64,000 nt of DNA, taken from assembly GCF_025561445.1 (NCBI RefSeq), contig NZ_CP095096.1, positions 2,025,822 to 2,089,821 of the forward strand, written 5' to 3'. Below are positions 56,466 to 64,000 of the stretch, one piece after another. This DNA is from Staphylococcus sp. IVB6181 (GTDB lineage: Bacteria > Bacillota > Bacilli > Staphylococcales > Staphylococcaceae). The position numbers and the translations under genes were made by a program. Below the pieces are notes generated by a model. The model was not told where the DNA came from. It did no database searches and saw only the letters and a list, made by a program, of their open reading frames with translations. Every line of letters starts with the position of its first letter. The stretch's first letter is position 1.

Positions 56466-56621
56466 ATGAAAAAAAATGCATTTAAAAAAGCTATTTCTAA
56501 ATTAAAACCTAAAGAGCAAGCTTGTTGTTCCGTCGAAATTGAAGAAAATAAAGAGAGCAACAAAGAGAGCAACAAAGAGAATACAAGTAACGATCAAAAG
56601 AATAATAAAAGCTGTTGTTAA
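56466..56621 (+). CDS. 51-aa protein with paired cysteines, last gene of the arsPM operon
   Basis: A short ORF from ATG 56466 to TAA 56621, behind a near-perfect RBS (AAAGGAGGTG). The protein has a basic N-terminus (MKKNAFKKAISKLKPK), a first cysteine pair in EQACCSVEIEE, a hydrophilic linker with the repeat KESN-KESN-KEN, and the last residues KSCC. Vicinal cysteine pairs bind trivalent arsenicals well, so a small arsenic-binding chaperone or scavenger is the natural guess. I know no family name. It follows arsM by 24 bp and a terminator comes after. Confidence 0.8.
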   Translation: MKKNAFKKAISKLKPKEQACCSVEIEENKESNKESNKENTSNDQKNNKSCC

Positions 56622-56645
56622 TGGCGTATCATTAACAATAAATTA

Positions 56646-56673
56646 GGGAGCATAAAAGTATGCTTCCTTTTTT
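56646..56673 (+). terminator. Terminator of the arsPM operon
   Basis: GGAGCATA (56647-56654), loop AAAG, TATGCTTCC (56659-56667), followed by six T. Confidence 0.8.
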
Positions 56674-56688
56674 AATGGAGGTGCTGAA

Positions 56689-57795
56689 ATGATTCAAAAT
56701 TTAGTTGGCTTTACAGAAGAAGAACGTAAAAAAGCTATGGAAAGATATCATGTCCTTGAACCTTATTTAAAAAACTTAAAATCAGTTAGGGCAGTTAGCA
56801 AATCAGAAAAATACCAAATCGTACGCTTTATAATTGGAATAATAGATACAAAAATGATGGATTAGCTGGCCTAATAGATGCAACGAGAAAAGATAAACAT
56901 CGAATTAAGACAGATAAAGATACTATTAGTTTTATTCAAAATGAGTATTTCAGTAACAGAGGAATTTCTATAACTTCTATATATCGGAAAACAAAACAGT
57001 GGTGTAACAATAAGAGACTCCCTGAACTTAGCTATTACCAAGTTTATAATATTATTAAGCGAATACCTGAAAATTTAAAAGCTTATTCAAAAATGAACTC
57101 AAAAAAGTATGCTGAAAAATACGATGGTATATATAGACGTGAGTGCCAACGTCCTAATGAAATTTGGCAAGCTGATCATACCATGTTGGATATAAAAGTA
57201 TTAAATGAAAAGAATGAAATTGAAAGACTTTGATTAACAATCATTTTAGATGATTATAGCAAATCAATCGCAGGTTTCAGAATAGCGTTTGGAGCACCAG
57301 ACACCGAAAGAACAGCACTTGTTCTAAGACAAGCAATATGGAAAAAAGGAAATTCAAAATGGCCAATTTGTGGCATACCAGAAAAATTCTATACTGATCA
57401 TGGCAAAGACTATACCTCAGAACATATGCGACAAGTATCAGCTAACCTTAAAATAGAACTGATATATTCCAAAATAGGTATACCAAATGGCAGAGGAAAA
57501 ATAAAACGTTTTTTCAAACAGTTAATTTAATGTTTCTTAAATTACTTCTTAGTTATACCAAAAATAAAAAATCAAGAAAACATCTTACCTTAAAAAGAAC
57601 TTAATAATAAGTTTAAATACTTTATATTAAACAAATATCATTATCGTCAACATGGAACAACAAAAGAAAACCGATGCAAAAATGGAATCAACCAGACTTT
57701 CTCCCCCCATTACCTGAATCTAGAGAATTATTAGATTTACTATTATTAACTACAAGTAAACACAGAAAAATATACGGTGAAAACTTCATGTCCTA
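56689..57795 (+). pseudogene. Tn552-type (Mu/rve family) transposase remnant
   Basis: Starts with MIQNLVGFTEEERKKAMER, then several frames continue one decayed protein: first shift near 56840, a W-to-stop (TGA) before LTIILDDYSK near 57230, and more damage after 57520. The DDE core is recognisable: RPNEIWQADHT, FYTDHGKDYTSEH and GIPNGRGKIKRFF, where the expected catalytic E of GKIERFF is K. The 3' end (PPLPESRELLDLLLL) still matches the p480 transposase of Tn552 as I recall it. Not functional. Confidence 0.87.
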
Positions 57796-57843
57796 ACGAC
57801 ATGCTATGCTTTCACCTTGAATAAAATATGTATTTAAAAGCAA

Positions 57844-57919
57844 GAGGGTAAGACATTGAAGATAATGATAGTGAATACTTAGTCTATCGCTGCCCTCATA
57901 TGCACAATGTCTCAGCCTC
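57844..57919. repeat. Imperfect inverted repeat at the right edge of the island
   Basis: GAGG-N3-AGACATTG (57844-57858) mirrors CAATGTCT-N3-CCTC (57905-57919). It lies between the transposase remnant and the conserved chromosomal gene, a place where an element end could survive. It is not a terminator, as no T-run follows. Confidence 0.35.
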
Positions 57920-57964
57920 GTACTTTTCTTTTATGAACTACATCGCGTCTAATACGGATGCGTA

Positions 57965-58474
57965 TTATTTAAAATTGAATGTGTCGATTTCCACCCATTT
58001 TTCTTCTTCATCGTCGTATTTCATCAATGTTAATGCACTGATTGTTTCTTCATAGTCAATACCTGCCAGTTTAACTTGGCCGAAGATATCTTCGAATTCT
58101 TGGCTTGTTAAACCTTGAGCAATTGTAAAATGCGGAACAAATGAATGTTCTGGTTGGCCATGGAAATCACCGTTGTTGAAACGATCATTCAATTCTTCTA
58201 ATTCTGGTGTTTTTTCAACTTTGAAATAAATCACATTATTCACAGGCGCAAAGTTAGAAGCTTTTGTCGCATGAATGTATAGTGGTTCAATACCTTCGAT
58301 ACGTGATTTGATTTCTTCTTTTACTTTATCTAAATCTCCTTCTTCAACCTCAAATGAATCTTTGATTGTGATATGAGGCGGAATTTGTGCATAGCGTTCG
58401 TCATAGCGTTTACGATATGCATCAATTTTTTCACGGAACGTTTTTGATGGAATTAATGCTAACCCTAAAATCAT
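57965..58474 (-). CDS. 2H phosphoesterase (YjcG-like, 2'-5' RNA ligase fold)
   Basis: 169 residues with the two HxT motifs of the 2H family: PHITIKD (H34, T36) and PHFTIAQ (H115, T117). In Firmicutes these are YjcG-type proteins of unknown physiological substrate, thought to act on cyclic phosphates or RNA ends. Start has a good RBS (AGGAGG). A weak hairpin overlaps the stop codon. The esterase gene is 96 bp upstream on the same strand, the usual partner. Confidence 0.86.
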   Translation of the reverse strand: MILGLALIPSKTFREKIDAYRKRYDERYAQIPPHITIKDSFEVEEGDLDKVKEEIKSRIEGIEPLYIHATKASNFAPVNNVIYFKVEKTPELEELNDRFNNGDFHGQPEHSFVPHFTIAQGLTSQEFEDIFGQVKLAGIDYEETISALTLMKYDDEEEKWVEIDTFNFK

Positions 58475-58570
58475 TTGAATTCCTCCTTAATTGAACTATA
58501 TGGCCATTATAGCAAATATTGAATGAAATCGTTACCAAAAACCGAAACTTTACAGAATTAACTGAATAAT

Positions 58571-59305
58571 TTATTCTGCCAAGAAATATAATAATAAAGG
58601 TTCCATTAATTTTTTCCAGTATTTCCAGCGATGTCCCCCATCAAACTCTTCATAATGATGTGTGACTTGAAGCTGTTCGAATAATGCTTTAAGTTCCCTA
58701 TTCGGTGTTAAGAAATCTGCACGTTCGCCTGTTGTCGGCAGCGCAAAATCAATTTCTTCTTTACCGACTGCATGCCATACATTCAATTGATCAATAAATT
58801 GGCAGCGGTTTGCGAGCAAATCCACTACTTCATTGAACATCGGACTGAACATGCCGACTTGATTAAACAAGCGCGGATAAGATAACGCAGTCATCAATGC
58901 AATCGAACCCGCTAGGCTGTCCCCTAATAAAATACGTCCGCTTGCGACTTTGAAAGTCGGGAAAGTTTTATCGATATAAGGCAAAATTTCTTGTCCCATT
59001 GCCTTCACTGTTAATGGCGAACGGCTGCCGTCAGGTGAAAATTCTTCTCTGCGTTTATCTACCGTTTCATAATGGAATCCGATAATAATGGCACGTTCGA
59101 CTTCTTCATTTTTTCTTAAACGTTCATAGGCACGGTGGATTTGTCCGAAACGAAAGAAATCCAAGCCGTCAAAACAAAAAACAACTTTATATTTAAACAA
59201 AGGCGTGTAATTTTCAGGTAAATATATCGATAACGTAATATCACGTTCTAAGATATCACTGTGAAAAATAGTTTTATTAATAGTACCTGCTTTTAATTCT
59301 GTCAC
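58571..59305 (-). CDS. Esterase (YjcH-like alpha/beta hydrolase)
   Basis: 244 residues of the putative esterase (enterochelin-esterase-like) family. Nucleophile S130 in LLGDSLAGS and histidine H225 in FDGGHRWKYW; the acid is not fixed by eye. The N-terminal part is a beta-rich segment followed by YKVVFCFDGLDFF. No signal peptide, so cytoplasmic. Substrate unknown. Paired with the 2H phosphoesterase as in other Firmicutes. Confidence 0.83.
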   Translation of the reverse strand: MTELKAGTINKTIFHSDILERDITLSIYLPENYTPLFKYKVVFCFDGLDFFRFGQIHRAYERLRKNEEVERAIIIGFHYETVDKRREEFSPDGSRSPLTVKAMGQEILPYIDKTFPTFKVASGRILLGDSLAGSIALMTALSYPRLFNQVGMFSPMFNEVVDLLANRCQFIDQLNVWHAVGKEEIDFALPTTGERADFLTPNRELKALFEQLQVTHHYEEFDGGHRWKYWKKLMEPLLLYFLAE

Positions 59306-59458
59306 AATACTCTCTCCTCATTTTTGTCATATTTTCATTTTAACAATTTTTACACGGATTTGGTATTAACCCAGATTCCATCTAAGTTTATCGCGTTATT
59401 CCGATTAATCTAATGCGGTTTTCATTATTAATTTTAATCTTTAATTTTGTTAAAACTG

Positions 59459-59487
59459 TTGCACGGAATCTTTAGCCACAGTATAAT
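59459..59487 (+). promoter_or_regulatory. Promoter of the symporter gene
   Basis: TTGCAC (59459-59464), 17-bp spacer, TATAAT (59482-59487), giving a leader of about 115 nt. The rest of the 300-bp gap holds only the cre site described next. Confidence 0.65.
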
Positions 59488-59565
59488 TATAAAAAATCAC
59501 TGTAACTAACGCATGTCGAAACACATACAGAAGTTGACTAGGACAGCTTATTTTTTAGGGGTAAA

Positions 59566-59580
59566 ATGTAAGCGTTTTCT
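59566..59580 (+). promoter_or_regulatory. cre site (CcpA) in the symporter leader
   Basis: ATGTAAGCGTTTTCT fits the catabolite-response consensus WTGNAANCGNWNNCW at every fixed position. It lies about 70 bp downstream of the expected start site, where bound CcpA would block elongation, so glucose repression is likely. Confidence 0.75.
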
Positions 59581-59609
59581 TTTGTTCGCTTCATAAGGGG
59601 GAAATCATT

Positions 59610-61241
59610 ATGCTTGAAAGTTTTGTAGCTTGGTTTAATGAGGTTGTGTGGAGTAAACCGCTCGTTTATGGTTTATTGATTACTGGAATTTTATTTTCAT
59701 TGATGATGAAATTCTTCCAAGTCAGGCATTTTAAAGAAATGATCCGACTGATGTTTCATGGGGAAAAATCACCTACTGGTATCTCAAGTTTCCAAGCCAT
59801 TGCGCTCTCGTTAGCCGGGCGTGTCGGGACTGGTAACATTGTGGGTGTATCAACAGCTATCTTTATCGGGGGTCCCGGTGCAGTATTTTGGATGTGGATC
59901 ACTGCATTCTTAGGGGCAAGCAGTGCATTTATCGAATCCACTTTAGGTCAAATCTTCAAACGTGAAGAAAAAGGCGAATACCGCGGCGGGCCTGCTTACT
60001 ATATCGAATATGGTATTAAAGGCAAACTGGGTAAAATCTACGGCTTGGTCTTTGCGGTTGTAACAGTTATTTCCGTTGGTTTATTGTTACCGGGTGTACA
60101 GTCTAATGCGATTGCAAGCTCAATGAATAACGCTTTCCAAATTCCGAATTGGGTTATTGCGATTACCATCGCAGTTATCTTAGGTTTGATTATCTTCGGC
60201 GGTGTTAAATGGATCGCAAATGTAGCGACAGCTGTCGTACCATTTATGGCTATTCTTTATATCTTGATGGCAGTCTTTATTATTGTGATTAATATTCAAG
60301 CTGTCCCTGCCCTATTCGTTTTAATCTTCAAATCGGCTTTTGGGATGCAAGCCGCATTCGGCGGTATCTTCGGTGCGATGATTGAAATCGGTGTAAAACG
60401 TGGTTTATATTCTAACGAAGCTGGTCAAGGGACTGGACCGCACGCAGCTGCCGCTGCAGAAGTATCGCATCCGGCAAAACAAGGTTTGGTTCAAGCATTC
60501 TCAGTATATGTCGATACATTATTCGTATGTACTGCGACAGCTTTAATCATTTTAATCTCGGGTACTTACAACACAACTAATGGTGAAGTAGGACCTGGCG
60601 GTATTCCGAAATTAATTAAAGATAATGGTATTTTTGTGCAAAGCGCGGACGGTACAAAAGATTATTCAGGTACTGCCATGTATGCACAAGCAGGTATCGA
60701 TAAAGCCCTTCAAGGCGGAAGCTATCATTTTGATCCTGCATTCTCAGGCTTTGGTTCTTACTTCATTGCGATTGCGTTATTCTTCTTTGCCTTTACAACA
60801 ATACTTGCCTATTACTACATCGCAGAAACAAACATTGCCTATATGACACGAAACAGTTCTGTCTTCACTTCAAAAATCTGGATTAATGTTGCGCGAATTG
60901 CATTAATCTTTGCGGCATTCTATGGTTCGATTAAAACTGCAGATGTAGCTTGGAGTATGGGCGACTTAGGTGTAGGTATGATGGCATGGCTCAATATTAT
61001 CGCAATCTGGATTCTGCATCGACCAGCAGTAGATGCCTTAAAAGACTATGAATTCCAAATGAAGAAAAAAGGTTCTGGGAACTTTGCGATTTATCATCCA
61101 GACCCTAAAAAATTACCAAACGCAACTTTCTGGCTCGAAGACTATCCGAAACGTTTGAAAGAAGCACATATCAGCGAAGATGATGAAGATACGTCTGATG
61201 ATCCGTCTATTCCTGTAAAAGGAAAACTAGAAGAGGTTTAA
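59610..61241 (+). CDS. Sodium:alanine (AGCS) symporter
   Basis: 543-residue amino-acid:sodium symporter with about eleven helices. The family signature near the N-terminus is GRVGTGNIVGVSTAIFIGGPGA, followed by MWITAFLGASSAFIESTLGQ; NEAGQGTGPHAAAAAE is the second AGCS hallmark. Alanine, glycine or glutamine is the likely substrate. The C-terminal tail (after about 480) is hydrophilic. RBS AAGGGGGA. A cre site in the leader suggests CcpA control. Confidence 0.9.
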   Translation: MLESFVAWFNEVVWSKPLVYGLLITGILFSLMMKFFQVRHFKEMIRLMFHGEKSPTGISSFQAIALSLAGRVGTGNIVGVSTAIFIGGPGAVFWMWITAFLGASSAFIESTLGQIFKREEKGEYRGGPAYYIEYGIKGKLGKIYGLVFAVVTVISVGLLLPGVQSNAIASSMNNAFQIPNWVIAITIAVILGLIIFGGVKWIANVATAVVPFMAILYILMAVFIIVINIQAVPALFVLIFKSAFGMQAAFGGIFGAMIEIGVKRGLYSNEAGQGTGPHAAAAAEVSHPAKQGLVQAFSVYVDTLFVCTATALIILISGTYNTTNGEVGPGGIPKLIKDNGIFVQSADGTKDYSGTAMYAQAGIDKALQGGSYHFDPAFSGFGSYFIAIALFFFAFTTILAYYYIAETNIAYMTRNSSVFTSKIWINVARIALIFAAFYGSIKTADVAWSMGDLGVGMMAWLNIIAIWILHRPAVDALKDYEFQMKKKGSGNFAIYHPDPKKLPNATFWLEDYPKRLKEAHISEDDEDTSDDPSIPVKGKLEEV

Positions 61242-61250
61242 AAAATGATC

Positions 61251-61290
61251 AGAGAAGGTACTAAATAAGGTACTTTCTCTTTTCTTTTAT
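61251..61290 (+). terminator. Terminator of the symporter gene
   Basis: AGAGAAGGTAC (61251-61261) pairs with GTACTTTCTCT (61270-61280) including one G-T pair, followed by a T-rich run. Confidence 0.8.
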
Positions 61291-61400
61291 TTTCACAAAT
61301 ATAATACATAATCGACATTTCGTTAAAATTATTCCTTTTTCATCATTATGAAGTAAGCTATAATGATGTATAAGTCTATTTCTTTAGGAGGACGCTAACA

Positions 61401-62486
61401 ATGCTGAATAAAGTATGGTTCCGAACGGGAATCATGTTAATTATATTATTTCTATTAATCAAATTGATAATGGAAGTACATGTAATATTTGAACCGTTCA
61501 TTATTATTATTCAATCTGTGTTATTGCCATTTATCCTGAGCGGCTTCTTATTTTATGTCTTCTTACCGCTTCAAAAATTCTTAGAAAAACATAAAATACC
61601 GCGTTGGGGCAGTATTTCGATTATCTTCGTTATTTTAATCGGTTTGACTGCGACCGCAGTTACAGTGGTTGTGCCTTTAATCGCCAACCAAATCAATGGT
61701 TTAATCCAACAAGCACCGCAGCTTCAAAAAGAAGCACAAGGGATTGTAACCTATGCGCTTGATCAAATGGACAAATTGCCGAATGATGTTTCAGACCGTA
61801 TCAATAAAGTCGTGAAATCATTTGGGGATAATGTGACAAATATCTTGTCTAACTCTATTTCGATCGTATCGCAAATTATCTCAACATTATTCTTATTAAT
61901 CATGGTGCCGTTCTTCTTAATTTATATGTTGAAGGATCATGAAAAATTCATCCCTTCTATCGCAAAATTATTCAACGGCGACCGTAAAGTCTTTGTGACT
62001 AACCTTTTAAAAGATGTTAACAATACGCTGCAATCTTACATTCAAGGTCAAGTAACAGTCAGTATTATTTTAGGTATCATTCTTTATATCGGTTATACAA
62101 TTATCGGTTTAGAATATACATTATTACTCGTCCTCTTTGCGGGTGTCGCAAACATGATTCCATTCTTAGGACCATGGATGGCCTTCTTACCGGCTGCAAT
62201 TATCGGTATCATTCAAAGTCCCACAGCATTCATTTGGGTCTGTGTGGTCACTTTGATTGCACAACAATTAGAAGGTAATGTCATTACACCTAATGTCATG
62301 GGTAAATCATTAAGCATTCACCCATTAACTATCATCATTGTCATTTTAGCTGCAGGCAACTTAGGCGGTTTCGTCTTAATCTTAGTTGCAGTGCCATTGT
62401 ACGCAGTGATTAAAACAGTAGTTCGCAATGTCTTTAAATATCGACAAGAGATTATGTTAAAAGCGAAAAGCGAAGTAAAAGATTAG
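61401..62486 (+). CDS. AI-2E-family transporter
   Basis: 361-residue membrane protein with about seven helices, of the AI-2 exporter / YdiK-like family. Typical segments are FFLIYMLKDHEKFIPS in the middle and NMIPFLGPWMAFLPA, EGNVITPNVMGKSLSIHPL near the end. Members export diverse solutes (AI-2, sodium/proton exchange), so the substrate is not set by the family. RBS TAGGAGGA. Confidence 0.86.
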   Translation: MLNKVWFRTGIMLIILFLLIKLIMEVHVIFEPFIIIIQSVLLPFILSGFLFYVFLPLQKFLEKHKIPRWGSISIIFVILIGLTATAVTVVVPLIANQINGLIQQAPQLQKEAQGIVTYALDQMDKLPNDVSDRINKVVKSFGDNVTNILSNSISIVSQIISTLFLLIMVPFFLIYMLKDHEKFIPSIAKLFNGDRKVFVTNLLKDVNNTLQSYIQGQVTVSIILGIILYIGYTIIGLEYTLLLVLFAGVANMIPFLGPWMAFLPAAIIGIIQSPTAFIWVCVVTLIAQQLEGNVITPNVMGKSLSIHPLTIIIVILAAGNLGGFVLILVAVPLYAVIKTVVRNVFKYRQEIMLKAKSEVKD

Positions 62487-62500
62487 TATGATAAATTATA

Positions 62501-62546
62501 AAAACGTTCTGTCCGCAAACTTTCATTTGCAGGCAGAACGTTTTTT
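62501..62546. terminator. Terminator between the AI-2E and MFS genes
   Basis: AAAACGTTCTG-CCGCAAA pairs with TTTGC-GG-AGAACGTTTT (62501-62544), followed by T-run; A-rich start allows leftward action as well. Confidence 0.88.
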
Positions 62547-62586
62547 GTGTTTTATATTCTTTTATGTCCTAAATAGATTTTCAAAC

Positions 62587-63822
62587 TTATTGATGTGTCG
62601 CATGTCTGCCTCTCAGCGGCATATTTCTAAGCGATAACATCATCACAAGTGAAATCATGTATAAGCATGCCAAGAAGACCATGGTTGCTGTCATGCCGTA
62701 TATGTCCATTAAGAAACCGATCGCAATCGGAGATAAGCCCCCTAATGCACGTCCAATATTAAAGATAACATTATTTGCGGTACTTCTGATATGTGTCGGA
62801 TAATAACTGCTGATGACAGCGCCATAACCTGCAAACATACCGTTGACGAAGAAGCCGACAAGTGCACCGCCGATTAATAAAGCAATAGCACTTTGTGCAA
62901 ATACATAGATAAAGACAGATGCTGCTGAAGCGATTAAGAAAATAGTATAAGAAAGTTTGGCACCGAAGCGGTCTAATATTTGTCCGAACGCAAACATGCC
63001 GATACTCATACCGATAATGGTACTGATAGTCCATAACGATGAGTTAGAGACACTTAAATTGTGCTGTTTCTGCAAAATCGAAGGCAGCCAGTTCATTAAG
63101 CCGAAGTAACCGGCTACTTGCACACTCGACATGATTGTAAGTGCAATGGTTGTATGTGCAATATGTTTTGTATTAAATAACAGCCCAATCGGCGAATGGT
63201 CTTTCTTTTCTAATGTATGGTTTGCTTTAGATTGTTTCCATGATTCTGTTTCGTCTAAATTACGACGGATATAAAATGCAAGTATCACAGGAATGACACC
63301 GATTAAGAATAAAACTCTCCAGCCTAAATGCGGTAAAATAGCGGCCGCTAAGAGTGCCGCAATCAAAGCCCCGATTTGTCCTCCGATCGCAACTACAGAT
63401 GACACACGACCAAGTTTTTGTTTCTTAAATACTTCCGCTACCAAAGCCATTCCGATACCGAATTCACCGCCGCCGCCCATACCGGCGATAAAGCGTAAAA
63501 TATATACCATGTATATATTATGTGCGACAGATAGCAGCGCTGTAGCTACCGCAAAGATAAAGATGGTGTACGTAAAGATGCGGATTCTGCCGTATTTATC
63601 CGCCAGTACGCCGAAAATAATGCCCCCGAATAACATTCCGAAGTTAGTAATTGATGCGATTAATCCCGCTTCAGCCGAAGAAATATGGAATTCATTAATA
63701 ATACTAGACAATGCAAAGGCTAAAAACATAATATCCATATTTTCCAGACCAAAACCCAGCATAGAAGATGCTAAAATCTTATTTGAATAGGATTGATCTT
63801 TTTGATGAATTTTCTCTGACAC
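62587..63822 (-). CDS. MFS transporter (metabolite:H+ symporter-like)
   Basis: 411 residues, twelve helices. The MFS motif A between helices 2 and 3 is GVLADKYGRIRIF; GMGGGGEFGIGMALVAEVF in helices 4-5 is typical of the sugar/aromatic-acid/carboxylate group. Substrate unknown. The frame is open from a GTG at 63831; I prefer the GTG at 63822 because GGGTGG lies 5 nt before it. No neighbours of clear related function in the window. Confidence 0.82.
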   Translation of the reverse strand: MSEKIHQKDQSYSNKILASSMLGFGLENMDIMFLAFALSSIINEFHISSAEAGLIASITNFGMLFGGIIFGVLADKYGRIRIFTYTIFIFAVATALLSVAHNIYMVYILRFIAGMGGGGEFGIGMALVAEVFKKQKLGRVSSVVAIGGQIGALIAALLAAAILPHLGWRVLFLIGVIPVILAFYIRRNLDETESWKQSKANHTLEKKDHSPIGLLFNTKHIAHTTIALTIMSSVQVAGYFGLMNWLPSILQKQHNLSVSNSSLWTISTIIGMSIGMFAFGQILDRFGAKLSYTIFLIASAASVFIYVFAQSAIALLIGGALVGFFVNGMFAGYGAVISSYYPTHIRSTANNVIFNIGRALGGLSPIAIGFLMDIYGMTATMVFLACLYMISLVMMLSLRNMPLRGRHATHQ

Positions 63823-63934
63823 AATGTCCACCCACTTTGTGTATTTTCATTTTTTCAAATTTCCTGTCCTCTATCATACACTTGATTGAGACAAATGAAT
63901 AGATGCACTGTTCATTTATTTTTGACTTTGCTTC

Positions 63935-63974
63935 AAAAAATCCCTTGCTTAACAATTTTGCTAAACAAGGGATT
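63935..63974 (-). terminator. Terminator of a leftward gene beyond the right edge
   Basis: AATCCCTTG (63939-63947) pairs with CAAGGGATT (63966-63974). On the minus strand six T follow, so it ends a transcript entering from the right. Confidence 0.75.
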
Positions 63975-64000
63975 ATCAATCGTCGTATCTTATTTAATTG

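Noticed and set aside
1..64000. CRISPR array, prophage or toxin-antitoxin pair
   Set aside because: No regularly spaced direct repeats, no phage structural genes and no convincing two-gene toxin-antitoxin arrangement were seen; the paired small genes (29118-29553, 29649-30443) fit other families.

Overview
The window looks like chromosome of a low-GC Gram-positive coccus of the genus Staphylococcus. The evidence is a bifunctional Atl autolysin, an L-lysine-type MurE (DNPA motif), the UgtP/LtaA glycolipid-anchor pair, FmtA-like proteins, a SarZ/MgrA-like regulator, and gene neighbourhoods (men cluster, atl with lcpB, lplA with comK, ktrD with htrA) that match the order I know from Staphylococcus aureus. 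The differences are a his operon in this place, a decayed lactose PTS, arsenic genes and ISL3 elements. They fit a coagulase-negative food or animal species; the S. carnosus/condimenti/piscifermentans group is my guess, not a proven identification.

Left part (1-10.2 kb): the 3' end of arsB and an intact arsC (arsenite efflux, arsenate reduction), then on the minus strand a lacF-lacE-lacG locus in which lacF carries a 1-nt frameshift and lacE an in-frame stop while lacG is intact. A PepSY lipoprotein follows, then pgcA with two tandem FmtA-like genes.

Cell-wall and menaquinone part (10.6-26.8 kb): lcpB, a DUF2538 protein, a GNAT enzyme, atl, a MarR gene divergent from an acyltransferase, an aminotransferase, a SarZ/MgrA-like regulator, and the menaquinone genes menF-menD-menH-menB (minus) divergent from menA (plus).

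IS-flanked part (26.8-34.7 kb): two ISL3-family elements of 1581 bp that appear identical, in the same orientation, each with its own perfect 8-bp target duplication. Between them lie a GNAT gene, a TM2 protein, small proteins, lplA, comK, tRNA-Asn and tRNA-Ser. The left copy sits in the U-tract of the menA terminator.

Histidine and envelope part (34.9-52.9 kb): a compact hisZGDCBHAF-IE operon with overlapping genes, then ktrD, htrA, terC behind a yybP-ykoY manganese riboswitch, prfC, a small protein, murE, and the ugtP-ltaA operon. Together pgcA, ugtP and ltaA supply most of the lipoteichoic-acid anchor pathway.

Accessory island (53.0-57.9 kb): an AT-rich insert between ltaA and the 2H-phosphoesterase gene, bounded by a broken serine resolvase and a broken Tn552-type transposase. 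It holds a second arsenic system: a 66-aa protein, an ArsR-type repressor with three matching operators, an ArsP permease, an ArsM methyltransferase and a 51-aa protein with paired cysteines. This is the most interesting part of the window.

Right end (58-64 kb): 2H phosphoesterase, esterase, a sodium:alanine-type symporter with a perfect cre site in its leader, an AI-2E-family transporter and an MFS transporter.
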